Positions 37,194 to 46,510 of a stretch of DNA of 64,000 nucleotides are shown here, one piece after another; the stretch's first letter is position 1, and every line of letters begins with the position of its first letter. The DNA is from Pantoea sp. AS-PWVM4 (GTDB lineage: Bacteria > Pseudomonadota > Gammaproteobacteria > Enterobacterales > Enterobacteriaceae): assembly GCF_000468095.1 (NCBI RefSeq), contig NZ_ASZC01000002.1, positions 310,001 to 374,000 on the forward strand, given 5' to 3'. The notes below the pieces were generated by a model. It had not been told where the DNA came from. It made no database searches and saw only the letters and a list, made by a program, of their open reading frames with translations. The position numbers and the translations under genes were made by a program.

Positions 37194-37925
37194 TTATTCG
37201 GGGAACCACTTCTGATTGAGTTGCTGATACGTACCGTTGGCTTTGATTGCCGCCAGCGCGCCATTCAGCTGATCGCGTAGTTCGGTATTACCTTTACGTA
37301 CCGCAATGCCCAGCCCGGTGCCAAAATAACTGGCATCCGTCACATGCGCGCCAACTGGTGCCAGATCAGCATTAGTTTTCAGCCACTGATTTACCACGGC
37401 GGTATCACCGAATACGCCATCCAGACGGCCATTTTTCAGGTCGAGAATGGCGTTCTGGTAACTGTCATACGCCACCGCGACCACTTCCGGATGCTGCTCC
37501 AGCAGGTACTTCTGATGGGTGGTGCCGTTTTCCATACCAATCCGTTTGCCCTTCAACTGGGCGAAATCACTGAACTGGCCTTTACGCGCAATGACGACAG
37601 CCGAGTTGGCATAATAGGGTTGGGTGAAATCCACCTGTTTGCTGCGATCGGCGGTGATATCCATACCGGAGATGATGGCGTCATAGCGGCGGAATTTCAG
37701 AGAGGGGATCAGGCTGTCAAATGCGTTGTTGGTGAAGGTACATTCGGCCTTTATTTGCTGGCATAACGCTTTTGCCAGATCGATATCAAAGCCAACGATT
37801 TGATTTTCACGGTCCAGAGATTCAAATGGAGGATAAGTCGCGGAAGAGGCGAAGCGGATTTTCTCCGCCGCAAAGGCATTCATTGCCAGAGTTGCCAGTG
37901 CAGCAGCAACGATCCATTTTTTCAT
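37194..37925 (-). CDS. artJ: Arginine-binding periplasmic protein ArtJ
   Basis: A 243-residue solute-binding protein of the arginine importer. The signal peptide MKKWIVAAALATLAMNAFA ends near residue 19. Family features are IRFASSATYPPFESLDRENQIVGFDID, the FTNNAFDSLIPSLKFRRYDAIISGMDIT segment, and GKRIGMENGTTHQKYL. It is a separate unit from artPIQM, with a terminator of that operon and ARG-box-like sites upstream, as in E. coli where ArgR represses artJ. Confidence 0.95.
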   Translation of the reverse strand: MKKWIVAAALATLAMNAFAAEKIRFASSATYPPFESLDRENQIVGFDIDLAKALCQQIKAECTFTNNAFDSLIPSLKFRRYDAIISGMDITADRSKQVDFTQPYYANSAVVIARKGQFSDFAQLKGKRIGMENGTTHQKYLLEQHPEVVAVAYDSYQNAILDLKNGRLDGVFGDTAVVNQWLKTNADLAPVGAHVTDASYFGTGLGIAVRKGNTELRDQLNGALAAIKANGTYQQLNQKWFPE

Positions 37926-37984
37926 TTTTGAGGCTCCTGTAGATCATTTACGCCCGGAGGCGAACGCGTTACAAGATGCCATCG

Positions 37985-38023
37985 AATGCATCATTATGCA
38001 AGAATGTTGTATAAATAATGAAA
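37985..38023 (-). promoter_or_regulatory. Tandem ARG-box-like sites upstream of artJ
   Basis: Two 18-base sites, 37985-38002 (core TGCAT-CATT-ATGCA) and 38006-38023 (core TGTAT-AAAT-AATGA), are separated by three bases, the usual spacing for hexameric ArgR. They resemble TGAAT-WWWW-ATTCA with two mismatches each in the ten core arm positions. They overlap a CATAAT -10 candidate. Confidence 0.55.
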
Positions 38024-38043
38024 AAAGGCGGGAAAACCCGCCT
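38021..38043 (-). terminator. Terminator of the artPIQM operon
   Basis: On the minus strand AGGCGGG / CCCGCCT form a 7-bp stem with loop TTTT, followed by six T, six bases after the artM stop codon. Confidence 0.92.
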
Positions 38044-38048
38044 GGATA

Positions 38049-38717
38049 TTAATTTCTACGCTCAAATGCCAGCGCGCGTCGTTCAATCAGGCGCATCATC
38101 AATGTCAGCAAACCATTGACGCACAGATACACCAAACCGGCGGCGGCGAACACCGTGACATCATAGGTGCGGCCATACAGCAATTGACCGTGGCCCATTA
38201 CCTCCATCAGCGTGATGGTGTAGGCCAGAGAGGTACTTTTGAACACCAGCACCACCTCATTGGAGTAAGACGACAGCGCACGTTTAAACGCATACGGCAG
38301 CAGAATTCGCAGCGTGTCTTTACGATTCATCCCGAGGGCAGCACAGGATTGCCACTGACCGGAAGGAATGGCACGTACCGCGCCGTAAAACAATTGCGTA
38401 GTGTAGGCTGCGCTGTTGAGCGACAGCGCCAGCAGGGCGCACAGCCACGGCTGCGACAGCAAATGCCACAGCCAGGGAATGTTCTGGATGCTGGGGAACT
38501 GGCCGGGGCCGTAGTAAATCAGGAAGATCTGCACCAGCAGCGGCGTACCGGTGAACACCGTGATGTAGCCTTTGACGAGGGCATTCACCACCGGCACTTT
38601 CAGCGCCAGCACCACGGTGAACAGCAGCGACAACACCAACGCGGCGATCAGTGAAGCGACGGTCAACGTCAGGCTGGTATGCAGACCTTTCAGCAGTTCG
38701 GGTAAATATTGCAGCAT
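38049..38717 (-). CDS. artM: Arginine ABC transporter permease ArtM
   Basis: A 222-residue inner-membrane permease, the same length as E. coli ArtM, of the His/Glu-type amino-acid importer family. It starts MLQYLPELLKGLHTSLTLTV and has the docking loop ALGMNRKDTLRILLPYAFK. ATG 38717 is one base after the artQ stop, which fixes the start; a longer frame to 38756 would overlap artQ. Confidence 0.96.
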   Translation of the reverse strand: MLQYLPELLKGLHTSLTLTVASLIAALVLSLLFTVVLALKVPVVNALVKGYITVFTGTPLLVQIFLIYYGPGQFPSIQNIPWLWHLLSQPWLCALLALSLNSAAYTTQLFYGAVRAIPSGQWQSCAALGMNRKDTLRILLPYAFKRALSSYSNEVVLVFKSTSLAYTITLMEVMGHGQLLYGRTYDVTVFAAAGLVYLCVNGLLTLMMRLIERRALAFERRN

Positions 38718-38718
38718 A

Positions 38719-39432
38719 TCAGGCTCCCCGCTCAAAACGCGTGGTGCGCGATTCAATACGGCGCAGCACCGCCTGACTGAACAGCGTGATAATCAGATAG
38801 ATGGCCGCGGCCACCAGATACCAGGTAAAGGGCTCCTGCGTACGGGTAGCGATACTTTTGGTCTGCAACATCAGATCGTTAACGCTAATCAGCGACACCA
38901 GCGCGGTATCCTTCAGCAGCACCAGCCACTGGTTACCCAGGCCGGGTAATGCGTGACGCCACATCTGCGGCATGATCAGGCGGAAGAAAATCGCTGACTT
39001 CTTCATCCCCAGCGCCTGACCGGATTCCCACTGACCCACTGGCACCGCTTTTAACGCGCCGCGCAGGGTTTGTGATGCGTAAGCCGAGTAGAGCATCGCC
39101 AGCGCAATCACGCCGCACAGGAATGGGCTGACATCGAAGTTCTCAATCTGTACCTGCACCGGAATGGTGAACAGGCCAAGGTTGATATGGAAGCCATCCG
39201 ACAGCGTCAGCAACAATTGCGAGGCACCGAAGTAGATAAACAGCACCACGAGGATTTCCGGCAGACCGCGAATCAGCGTCACCAAACCGGTGCCAACCCA
39301 GGCCAGCGGCTGCCAGCGCACCGATTCCCAGCCAGCAAAAATCATCGCCAGCACAAGGCCGGCGATCAATGCACAAACGGCAAGGCCGACGGTCATACCG
39401 GCGGCGCTTGCGAGTGGAATCATTTCATTCAT
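38719..39432 (-). CDS. artQ: Arginine ABC transporter permease ArtQ
   Basis: A 237-residue permease that pairs with ArtM. It has about five helices and the docking loop [22 protein letters not shown]. It follows artI by six bases in the artPIQM operon. Confidence 0.96.
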   Translation of the reverse strand: MNEMIPLASAAGMTVGLAVCALIAGLVLAMIFAGWESVRWQPLAWVGTGLVTLIRGLPEILVVLFIYFGASQLLLTLSDGFHINLGLFTIPVQVQIENFDVSPFLCGVIALAMLYSAYASQTLRGALKAVPVGQWESGQALGMKKSAIFFRLIMPQMWRHALPGLGNQWLVLLKDTALVSLISVNDLMLQTKSIATRTQEPFTWYLVAAAIYLIITLFSQAVLRRIESRTTRFERGA

Positions 39433-39438
39433 CAGAAA

Positions 39439-40179
39439 TTACTGCTGAAACCATTTGTTGTAGATGGTTTTGTAAGTACCGTCGGCTTTGACTTTATCCA
39501 GCGCGGCGTTGAATTTTTCCTGCAACTCGGTGTTACCCATGCGCACCGCGATGCCAAGACCGGTGCCGAAGTAGGCTTTGTCGGTCACTTTATCACCCAG
39601 CGCGGCCAGGTTCGGGTTTTGCTTCAGCCACTCGTTGACCACCGCAGTGTCACCGAAGACGGCATCGATGCGGCCATTTTTCAGGTCGAGGATGGCGTTC
39701 TGGTAGCTGTCATACGGCACCACGGTGATGTCGCTGTGCTTATCAGACAGATATTTTTGATGGGTGGTGCCGTTCTGCACGCCGACACGCTTGCCTTTCA
39801 GCGCCGCGACATCCGCCACTTTGCCTTTTTGCGCGATAAACAGCGCTGAGTTGTCGTAGTAAGGTTTAGTGAACAGCACCTGCTTTTCACGCTCTGGCGT
39901 GATGTCCATACCAGCCATCACCGCGTCGAAACGGCGGAATTTCAGGCTCGGGATCAGGCTGTCAAAGGCCTGATTGGTGAAGGTACAGGTGGCATCAATC
40001 TCTTTACACAAGGCATTGGCCAAATCGACATCAAAGCCCTGAATTTTATTGTCAGAATCGACGAATTCAAACGGAGGATAAGAGGCCTCGGTCGCGAAAC
40101 GCAGGGTCTGCGCAGCGGAAGCGCTCAGACTCAAACCAGCAAGCAGTGCAGCAAGTACGACTTTTTTCATTAGAGACAT
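39439..40179 (-). CDS. artI: Arginine-binding periplasmic protein ArtI
   Basis: A 246-residue solute-binding protein, close relative of ArtJ in this window (same FTNQAFDSLIPSLKFRRFDA segment). The signal peptide ends near residue 22 (LSLSASAAQTL). The position inside artPIQM, next to ArtP, identifies it as ArtI rather than ArtJ. Confidence 0.95.
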   Translation of the reverse strand: MSLMKKVVLAALLAGLSLSASAAQTLRFATEASYPPFEFVDSDNKIQGFDVDLANALCKEIDATCTFTNQAFDSLIPSLKFRRFDAVMAGMDITPEREKQVLFTKPYYDNSALFIAQKGKVADVAALKGKRVGVQNGTTHQKYLSDKHSDITVVPYDSYQNAILDLKNGRIDAVFGDTAVVNEWLKQNPNLAALGDKVTDKAYFGTGLGIAVRMGNTELQEKFNAALDKVKADGTYKTIYNKWFQQ

Positions 40180-40185
40180 CCTGAC

Positions 40186-40914
40186 TTAGTGCGAAAGATA
40201 GTGAGCAAACGCGTCGGTTTGCGGCTGTGTAAAGTGGCTGGCGTCGCCCTGTTCCACAATGTGGCCATTTTCCATGTACACCACACGGCTGGCGGTCTTA
40301 CGTGCGACTTCCACTTCATGGGTGACGATCACCTGGGTAATCTTCGTCTGCGCCAGCTCATTGATAATGCTGACGATCTGCGCGGTGATTTCCGGATCGA
40401 GTGCGGCGGTCGGCTCATCGAACAATAGCACCTGGGGTTCCATCATCAGCGCGCGTGCAATCGCCACGCGTTGTTGCTGGCCACCGGAAAGGTGCAAGGG
40501 AAAACGCTCGGCATAAGGGGTCAGACGCAGACGATCCAGCAGTTTTTCGGCGCGCGCACGGGCCTGATCCTTGCTTAAACCCAGCACGCGGCAGGGCGCT
40601 TCGATCAGGTTTTGCAGCACCGTCAGATGCGGCCACAAGTTGTATTGTTGGAACACCATACCCACGTTCTGACGCAATTCACGAATCGCGCTGTCAGACG
40701 GAGTCTTACTGAAGTCGAAATGATTACCGGCGATCTGCAAACTGCCAGAACGCGGCTGCTCCAGCAGATTCAGCACGCGCAGGAGTGAACTTTTCCCCGC
40801 GCCGCTCGGACCGAGCAACACCAGCGTCTCGCCCTGTGGGCAGGCCAGGTTGATATCGAACAGCGCCTGGTGGGCACCGTAAAAACAGTTAATGCCGGTT
40901 AGTTGAATACTCAT
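40186..40914 (-). CDS. artP: Arginine ABC transporter ATP-binding protein ArtP
   Basis: A 242-residue ATPase, the same length as E. coli ArtP. Walker [10 protein letters not shown], signature LSGGQQQRV, Walker [12 protein letters not shown] and switch His in VTHEVEVA are intact. ATG 40914 ([16 protein letters not shown]) is chosen for the match to E. coli; the frame stays open to 40959. First gene of artPIQM. Confidence 0.96.
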   Translation of the reverse strand: MSIQLTGINCFYGAHQALFDINLACPQGETLVLLGPSGAGKSSLLRVLNLLEQPRSGSLQIAGNHFDFSKTPSDSAIRELRQNVGMVFQQYNLWPHLTVLQNLIEAPCRVLGLSKDQARARAEKLLDRLRLTPYAERFPLHLSGGQQQRVAIARALMMEPQVLLFDEPTAALDPEITAQIVSIINELAQTKITQVIVTHEVEVARKTASRVVYMENGHIVEQGDASHFTQPQTDAFAHYLSH

Positions 40915-40959
40915 GCGCAATAAATGAATAGCAATTGATGCCGCGAATCTTAACGTCAC

Positions 40960-40997
40960 CAGAATAGTTATGCAATTGAGGTGGGTTAAAATTTATT
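40960..40997 (-). promoter_or_regulatory. ARG-box-like sites upstream of artP
   Basis: On the minus strand 40977-40960 has core TGCAT-AACT-ATTCT; a second, weaker site at 40980-40997 (T-G-x-x-T, TAAA, ATT-x-A on the plus strand) lies two bases away. Both resemble the ArgR consensus. They are about 45-80 bases before the artP start. Confidence 0.4.
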
Positions 40998-41060
40998 AAA
41001 CAGCAGTTAAAGGTAAAAAGGGTAGCACAATATCTCGACATCACGGTGTGGCAGACAAAA

Positions 41061-41083
41061 TGCGCGATAAATCGCGCCGCTAC
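41061..41083 (-). repeat. GTAG REP (inverted copy of a pair)
   Basis: GCGCGATAAATCGCGCCGC followed by TAC reads as GTAG REP on the minus strand. It is the left member of a pair whose GTAG heads face each other, the opposite of the two REPINs at 25870 and 35349. Confidence 0.85.
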
Positions 41084-41097
41084 AACCGATACATTTT

Positions 41098-41120
41098 GTA
41101 GCGGCGTGATTTATCACGCC
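41098..41120 (+). repeat. GTAG REP with compensatory stem changes
   Basis: GTAG is followed by GCGTGA / TCACGC arms around TTTA. Relative to the common REP, C-G pairs in the stem are changed on both sides (CGCGA to CGTGA, and TCGCG to TCACG), keeping the pairing. Confidence 0.85.
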
Positions 41121-41130
41121 AGACAGGTAA

Positions 41131-41667
41131 TTAACGCTCCTCCAGCAACTGACTCAGCGAGCCACCACCCGGATGCGGCCAGTTGCCAACGTAACGCACA
41201 TCATCCACTACCCAACAGCTGCCTTCGTGGATCATCAGTACTTCGTCCTGCCACTTCTTATCGCCCCGCGTCAGGTCAACACGCAGCGGGATATTGCGGG
41301 CATCCCGGTTGGGGATGGAGGAGGCGCTGGCTACCTCAGCAGAGGTGGGGCCTTGCGCCAGGCTGGAGAACAGGTCACCACTGCGCCAGTCGGCAGGTTT
41401 ATTGCTCAACCCGTTTGACTGCACCAACTTCTGATACAACCGGTCGCTCAGGTAGGGACGATATTTCGCCAGCAGCGCATTATCCGGCAGGCCCTGGGTT
41501 GGTTGGCTGACGCGTAAATCGTAGAATTGCTGCGCCACGCTATCCGGGCCGCCTTCGACACACGACGCCATACGTGGACCATTATCCTTTATCACGGGCT
41601 CAACGGTGGTACAGGCGCTGAGCAGCACCGCTACGGGAACAACTAGCGCAAAAGCATTGTTTCTCAT
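41131..41667 (-). CDS. ybjP: DUF3828 lipoprotein YbjP
   Basis: A 178-residue predicted lipoprotein with signal MRNNAFALVVPVAVLLSAC (lipidated Cys19, followed by Thr). The mature part has VAQQFYDLRVSQPTQGLPDNALLAKYRPYLSDRLYQKL and ends in the SLSQLLEER tail, as in E. coli YbjP. Function is not known. AAGGA seven bases before ATG 41667 fixes the start. Divergent from amiD with a gap of 89 bases. Confidence 0.9.
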   Translation of the reverse strand: MRNNAFALVVPVAVLLSACTTVEPVIKDNGPRMASCVEGGPDSVAQQFYDLRVSQPTQGLPDNALLAKYRPYLSDRLYQKLVQSNGLSNKPADWRSGDLFSSLAQGPTSAEVASASSIPNRDARNIPLRVDLTRGDKKWQDEVLMIHEGSCWVVDDVRYVGNWPHPGGGSLSQLLEER

Positions 41668-41756
41668 CTCGATTTCCTTATTGTTCACTGGCAAAGCGGC
41701 ATAATTAGCATAAAGTATAGCGTTGGTTTCGGTGCCAGACGGGGGAGAGGATGTTG

Positions 41757-42584
41757 ATGTGGCTGATGCGTGGTGGGTTGCTGCTGGCGATGCTGATCCT
41801 GAGCGGGTGTCAGTCGGCGATTGAAGCACGCCACGGCTATTGGGTCGATACCTCCCACCCGGCGCAAGGCGCGCGGCCACGCATTAAGGTCGTGGTGATC
41901 CACTACACCGCCGAAGATCTTCCTTCCTCGCTGGCGACCTTGACCGATCGTGAAGTCAGCGCGCATTACCTGATTCCGGCGCAACCCGAACAGCGCAGAG
42001 GAAAAGGGGTGATCTGGCAACTGGTGCCCGAAAGTCAATTGGCCTGGCACGCCGGCCCGAGTTTCTGGCGCGGCGCGACGCGTATCAACGACACCTCGAT
42101 TGGCATTGAACTGGTAAACAGCGGCTATCAACGCACGCTGGTCGGATTGCGTTGGCAGCCGTTCAGCCCGGCACAAATCGCGGCGCTGGAAGCCTTAGTC
42201 AAAGACATCACCAAGCGTTACGGTATTTCGCCGGAAAATGTGGTGGGGCACAGCGATATCGCGCCGCAGCGCAAACAGGATCCTGGTCCACTGTTTCCGT
42301 GGCAGCAACTGGCGCAGCAGGGGATTGGGGCGTGGCCCGATACGGCTACGGTGCAGCGTTACCTTGGCGATCAGGCCGCCGATGCGTTGGTTGATCAACA
42401 AGCATTATTGGATGTGTTACAGCGCTACGGTTATGACGTCACGGCTGCCACCACGCCTGCGATGCAGCGTAAGGTGATTGCGGCATTTCAGATGCATTTC
42501 AGGCCGCGGGATTACCGTGGCCTGGCGGATGCAGAGACGCTGGCAATTGCCCGCGCGTTACTGGCGAAATATGGTGCTGCCTGA
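41757..42584 (+). CDS. amiD: N-acetylmuramoyl-L-alanine amidase AmiD (lipoprotein)
   Basis: A 275-residue outer-membrane zinc amidase that cuts the bond between N-acetylmuramic acid (or anhydro-MurNAc) and L-Ala in peptidoglycan fragments. The lipobox is LILSGC with the Cys near residue 18. Zinc-site segments are VVVIHYTAED, GIELVNSG and GHSDIAPQRKQDPGPLFPW; a C-terminal peptidoglycan-binding helical domain ends the protein. ATG 41757 has GAGAGG six bases upstream; ATG 41751 is an alternative. Confidence 0.95.
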   Translation: MWLMRGGLLLAMLILSGCQSAIEARHGYWVDTSHPAQGARPRIKVVVIHYTAEDLPSSLATLTDREVSAHYLIPAQPEQRRGKGVIWQLVPESQLAWHAGPSFWRGATRINDTSIGIELVNSGYQRTLVGLRWQPFSPAQIAALEALVKDITKRYGISPENVVGHSDIAPQRKQDPGPLFPWQQLAQQGIGAWPDTATVQRYLGDQAADALVDQQALLDVLQRYGYDVTAATTPAMQRKVIAAFQMHFRPRDYRGLADAETLAIARALLAKYGAA

Positions 42585-42586
42585 GG

Positions 42587-43591
42587 TTATGCCTGTTGCA
42601 GGAAGGCCTGCCAGTGAGCTACCAGTTGTGCCAGATCGTCACGGCTGACATCCAGATGGGTAACAATACGCGTTACCGGGCCGACGCTAATCAACACGTC
42701 ACGCGCCTTCAGCCACGCTTTTAACCCTTCAACCTGCTGCGGTGGGACCTGTACAAATAACATATTGGTTTGCTGGCTTACCACCGTCACGCCCAGCGCT
42801 TGCAACTGCTCGCCCAGCCAGGCCGCGTTGTCATGGTCGTCCTGCAAACGCGCCACATTATGTTGCAGCGCATACAGGCCTGCGGCCGCCAGAATTCCGG
42901 CCTGGCGCATCCCGCCGCCGGTCATTTTGCGCCAGCGGCGAGCCTGTTCAATATACGCAGCATCACCGCACAGCAGCGATCCCACCGGGGTGCCAAGCCC
43001 TTTGGACAGGCAGATGGTCAGGGTGTCGCAGTAACGGGCAATCTTTTCCAGCGTGGTGTTTTGCGCCACCACCGCGTTGAAGATACGCGCGCCGTCAATA
43101 TGCAACGCCAGCTTATGTTCGCGAGTGAATTGCCAGGCTTGCTCCAGATACGCGAGTGGTAGCACTTTGCCGTGATGAGTGTTTTCCAGGCTCAGCAGAC
43201 GGGTGCGGGCAAAGTGGATATCGTCCGGCTTAATAGCGGCAGCGACATCGACCAGCGGCAAGGTACCGTCTTCCGCCGCCAGAATCGGTTGAGGCTGAAT
43301 GCTGCCCAGCACTGCCGCACCACCGGCTTCGTATTTGTAGTTATGCGCCTGCTGTCCAACGATATACTCTTCACCGCGCTGGCAGTGGCTCAATAGCGCC
43401 ACGAGATTCGCTTGTGTACCGGTAGGAAAAAATAACGCGGCTTCTTTGCCGCTCAGACGTGCAGCTTCGGCTTCCAGTGCATTGACGGTAGGATCGTCAC
43501 GATAAACATCATCGCCGGTTTCAGCCGCCATCATGGCGTCCAACATGGCGGAACTCGGGCGGGTTACGGTATCACTGCGTAAATCGATCAC
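42587..43591 (-). CDS. ltaE: Low-specificity L-threonine aldolase
   Basis: A 334-residue PLP enzyme that cleaves L-threonine and L-allo-threonine to glycine and acetaldehyde. The PLP lysine is in TICLSKGLGTPVGSLL near residue 197; MIDLRSDTVTRPS opens the protein. The stop is only two bases after the convergent amiD stop, so there is no room for a separate terminator here. Confidence 0.96.
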   Translation of the reverse strand: MIDLRSDTVTRPSSAMLDAMMAAETGDDVYRDDPTVNALEAEAARLSGKEAALFFPTGTQANLVALLSHCQRGEEYIVGQQAHNYKYEAGGAAVLGSIQPQPILAAEDGTLPLVDVAAAIKPDDIHFARTRLLSLENTHHGKVLPLAYLEQAWQFTREHKLALHIDGARIFNAVVAQNTTLEKIARYCDTLTICLSKGLGTPVGSLLCGDAAYIEQARRWRKMTGGGMRQAGILAAAGLYALQHNVARLQDDHDNAAWLGEQLQALGVTVVSQQTNMLFVQVPPQQVEGLKAWLKARDVLISVGPVTRIVTHLDVSRDDLAQLVAHWQAFLQQA

Positions 43592-43605
43592 GTCGCTCTC
43601 CTGAA

Positions 43606-43629
43606 AGAAAAAGCGGGCTGAGCGCCCGC
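43606..43629 (-). terminator. Terminator between poxB and ltaE
   Basis: On the minus strand GCGGGC / GCCCGC form a 6-bp stem with loop GCTCA, followed by TTTTTCTTT. It separates poxB from ltaE, though they are in the same orientation. Confidence 0.85.
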
Positions 43630-43658
43630 ATACGATTTTTTGGTTTGCTGAAACCGTT

Positions 43659-45380
43659 TTACCTCAGCCAGTTGGTTTTCGCCAGCTCCACAACTTCATC
43701 GCCACGACCATTCAGAATCGCGCGAAGCATATACAAACTGAAGCCTTTGGCCTGTTCCAGTTTGATTTGTGGTGGGATAGCCAACTCTTCTTTGGCGGTA
43801 ATCACATCCAGCAGCACCGGACCATCATGGGCGAATGCTTCCTCCAGCGCGCTGTCGAGCGCCGAGGCTTGTTCTACCCGAATCCCTTTGATGCCACAGG
43901 CGGTGGCGATGGCCGCAAAGTCAGGATTTTCCAGTTCGGTGCCATCAGTGAGATAGCCTCCGGCTTTCATCTCCATCGCCACAAACCCCAGCACGCTATT
44001 GTTGAAGATCACCAGCTTTACCGGCAGCTTCAGTTGTGCCACGGAAATAAAATCGCCCATCAGCATGCTGAATCCGCCATCGCCACACAGCGCCACCACC
44101 TGACGGTCGCGGTTGAGCGCCTGTGCGCCTAATGCCTGGGGCATCGCGTTAGCCATCGAACCGTGATTAAACGAGCCGAGTAGCCGCCGTTTACCGTTCA
44201 TTTTCAGATAACGTGCAGCCCAAACCGTGGGGGTGCCGACATCGCAGGTAAAGATGGCATCATCAGCGGCAAAATGGCTGATTTGCTGCGCCAGATATTG
44301 AGGATGGATTGCCTGTTTATCATTGGCGGTTGCCAGTTCGTCCAGCCCTTTGCGGGCATCGGCATAGTGTTCCAATGCGTGGTCAAGGTGCTGGCGATCG
44401 CTTTTGCTGGTGAGCTGCGACTGCAATGCCAGCAGGGTGGCTTTGATATCGCCCACTAACGCCATATCAACATGGCTATGCGCGCCGAGACTGGCGGGAT
44501 TGATATCAATCTGAATGATGTTGGCTTCTGCCGGGTAGAAGGGACGGTAGGGGAATTGCGTACCCAGCAGCACCAACGTGTCGGCGTTCATCATGGCGTG
44601 AAAACCGGAAGAAAAACCGATCAGACCGGTCATACCAACATCATAAGGATTGTCGTACTCGATATGTTCTTTGCCACGCATCGCGTGTACCACCGGTGCT
44701 TTCAGCGTTTCCGCCAGCTTTACCACTTCAGCATGCGCACCGGCGCAACCGCTGCCGCACAGCAGGGTAATATTTTTTGCGCCATTCAGCGTCAACGCCA
44801 GTCGGGCGATTTCACTGGCGGACGGCACCACCTGCGGCAATTGTGGCGGATACCAATCGGCGCGTGCGCCTTCTGGGGCTGCTTTCAGCGCCACATCACC
44901 GGGTAATACCACCACCGAAACGCCACGATTGAGGATGGCTTTACGCATCGCGATGCCCAGCACCTGCGGCAGCTGCTCCGGGTTGGACACCAGCTCACAA
45001 TAGTGGCTGCATTCGCGGAACAACTCCTGGGGGTGGGTTTCCTGAAAATAGCCACTGCCGATTTCACTGGAGGGGATGTGCGCGGCAATGGCCAGCACCG
45101 GGACATGATTGCGATGGCAATCAAACAGGCCGTTGATCAGGTGAAGATTGCCCGGCCCGCAGGAACCGGCACACACCGCCAGTTGCCCACTGATTTGCGC
45201 TTCGGCACCGGCGGCAAAAGCAGCGACTTCCTCATGTCGGGTGGGCATCCACTGGATGGTGCCCATGCGGTTGAGGCTGTCATTTAGCCCATTCAATGAA
45301 TCGCCAGTTACGCCCCAGATGCGTTTCACACCTGCGTTTTCCAGGGTTTTCGCCAGCAGCGCTGCAACAGTTTGCTTCAT
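43659..45380 (-). CDS. poxB: Pyruvate dehydrogenase (pyruvate oxidase) PoxB
   Basis: A 573-residue ThDP- and FAD-dependent enzyme that oxidises pyruvate to acetate and carbon dioxide, passing electrons to ubiquinone at the membrane. The ThDP motif is [29 protein letters not shown] and the C-terminal [28 protein letters not shown] is the lipid-activation tail. ATG 45380 has AAGGAG six bases upstream; the preceding TTG is not used. E. coli has hcp-hcr upstream of poxB; they are absent here. Confidence 0.97.
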   Translation of the reverse strand: MKQTVAALLAKTLENAGVKRIWGVTGDSLNGLNDSLNRMGTIQWMPTRHEEVAAFAAGAEAQISGQLAVCAGSCGPGNLHLINGLFDCHRNHVPVLAIAAHIPSSEIGSGYFQETHPQELFRECSHYCELVSNPEQLPQVLGIAMRKAILNRGVSVVVLPGDVALKAAPEGARADWYPPQLPQVVPSASEIARLALTLNGAKNITLLCGSGCAGAHAEVVKLAETLKAPVVHAMRGKEHIEYDNPYDVGMTGLIGFSSGFHAMMNADTLVLLGTQFPYRPFYPAEANIIQIDINPASLGAHSHVDMALVGDIKATLLALQSQLTSKSDRQHLDHALEHYADARKGLDELATANDKQAIHPQYLAQQISHFAADDAIFTCDVGTPTVWAARYLKMNGKRRLLGSFNHGSMANAMPQALGAQALNRDRQVVALCGDGGFSMLMGDFISVAQLKLPVKLVIFNNSVLGFVAMEMKAGGYLTDGTELENPDFAAIATACGIKGIRVEQASALDSALEEAFAHDGPVLLDVITAKEELAIPPQIKLEQAKGFSLYMLRAILNGRGDEVVELAKTNWLR

Positions 45381-45436
45381 CAAACACTCCTTTCCGGGAA
45401 AATGAGGTCAGTCTGAAGCGTAGACGATGGGATAAC

Positions 45437-45465
45437 CGCGCAGCCGTGAAAAAATGCGCTGCGCG
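45437..45465 (-). terminator. Hairpin downstream of lysO
   Basis: CGCGCAGC and GCTGCGCG form an 8-bp stem with a 13-base loop, nine bases after the lysO stop on the minus strand. No T-run follows. Confidence 0.5.
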
Positions 45466-45473
45466 TAATCGGG

Positions 45474-46376
45474 TCAGGCCGAGAACAGGGCGATCAGAAT
45501 CGGCGCCAGCAGACTCATGATAAAGCCGTGCACAATGGCCGCCGGGACAATCTCCATCCCTCCTGCGCGCTGCAAGATGGGGAGGGTGAAATCCATTGAG
45601 GTGGCACCGCTCAACCCCAACGCCGTGCAGCGATGGCGTGTGACCAGCAGGGGGATTAGCATGATGGCGAATAATTCGCGTAGCAGGTCATTGAAGAACG
45701 CTGCACTGCCCATCACCGGGCCGAAGGCTTCGGTCATCAGAATGCCGGAGAGGGAGTACCAGCCAAATCCGCTCGCCAGTGCCAACCCGGTTTTTAGCGG
45801 CAAACCCAGTAACGTAGCAGCCAGAGTACCGCCACACAGGGCGCTGACCAGCGATACCCCCGCCACCAACAGGCCACGGCGATTCAACATAATCTGCCGT
45901 AATGTCATGCCGCTGCCGCGCAACTGAATGCCGACCAGGAAAAGCATCAGGATCAACGCGTATTCGCTGGCGGTGGCAGCGTGACGCAGGGGGGATGCGT
46001 GGGTCAATCCCAGCAGAAATCCCGCGGCAACAGTGGCACACAATTTCACCGATTCCAGCGCCATATGCCAGCGTGAGGGCAATGTTTGCGGGCGATGGTT
46101 ATGCTGCCACGGATAACGTTTTTCCAGCAGCCACAGCGCGCCCAGCGAGCAGGCAAGGATACACAACATGCTGATGAGCGCGGTATGGAAGATCGTCAGC
46201 AGATTGCTACCAAGATTGTCGAGAAACGCCAGGCTGATGCCCATAAAAAACAGGATCAGGTAAACAATGTGTCCCAACGAGCGGTTGGCGATTTTCAACA
46301 GACGTGGGCTTTGCTGTGGCAACAACCAGCCGAGGATCAGTGGCAGCAGGATAATGATCAATCCGGTATACATCAT
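45474..46376 (-). CDS. lysO: L-lysine exporter LysO (YbjE)
   Basis: A 300-residue inner-membrane exporter of the DUF340 family with about eight to nine helices. Family patches are FGWYSLSGILMTEAFGP, FFNDLLRELFAIMLIPLL and GATSMDFTLPILQ, the last two with acidic residues proposed to bind lysine in E. coli LysO. Divergent from ybjD. Two adjacent ATG codons make the exact first Met uncertain by one residue. Confidence 0.95.
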   Translation of the reverse strand: MMYTGLIIILLPLILGWLLPQQSPRLLKIANRSLGHIVYLILFFMGISLAFLDNLGSNLLTIFHTALISMLCILACSLGALWLLEKRYPWQHNHRPQTLPSRWHMALESVKLCATVAAGFLLGLTHASPLRHAATASEYALILMLFLVGIQLRGSGMTLRQIMLNRRGLLVAGVSLVSALCGGTLAATLLGLPLKTGLALASGFGWYSLSGILMTEAFGPVMGSAAFFNDLLRELFAIMLIPLLVTRHRCTALGLSGATSMDFTLPILQRAGGMEIVPAAIVHGFIMSLLAPILIALFSA

Positions 46377-46510
46377 GTGATTCGTCCCTGAAAAAATGAG
46401 GCGTCACGCTAACGAAAAATATCTGAAGTGTAAACCTTTTCCCGGTGAGATGGCTTGACCAACGCCACAAGGCAGACCATGCTCAGGCAAAGAACAGGAT
46501 GGATGCTGCG

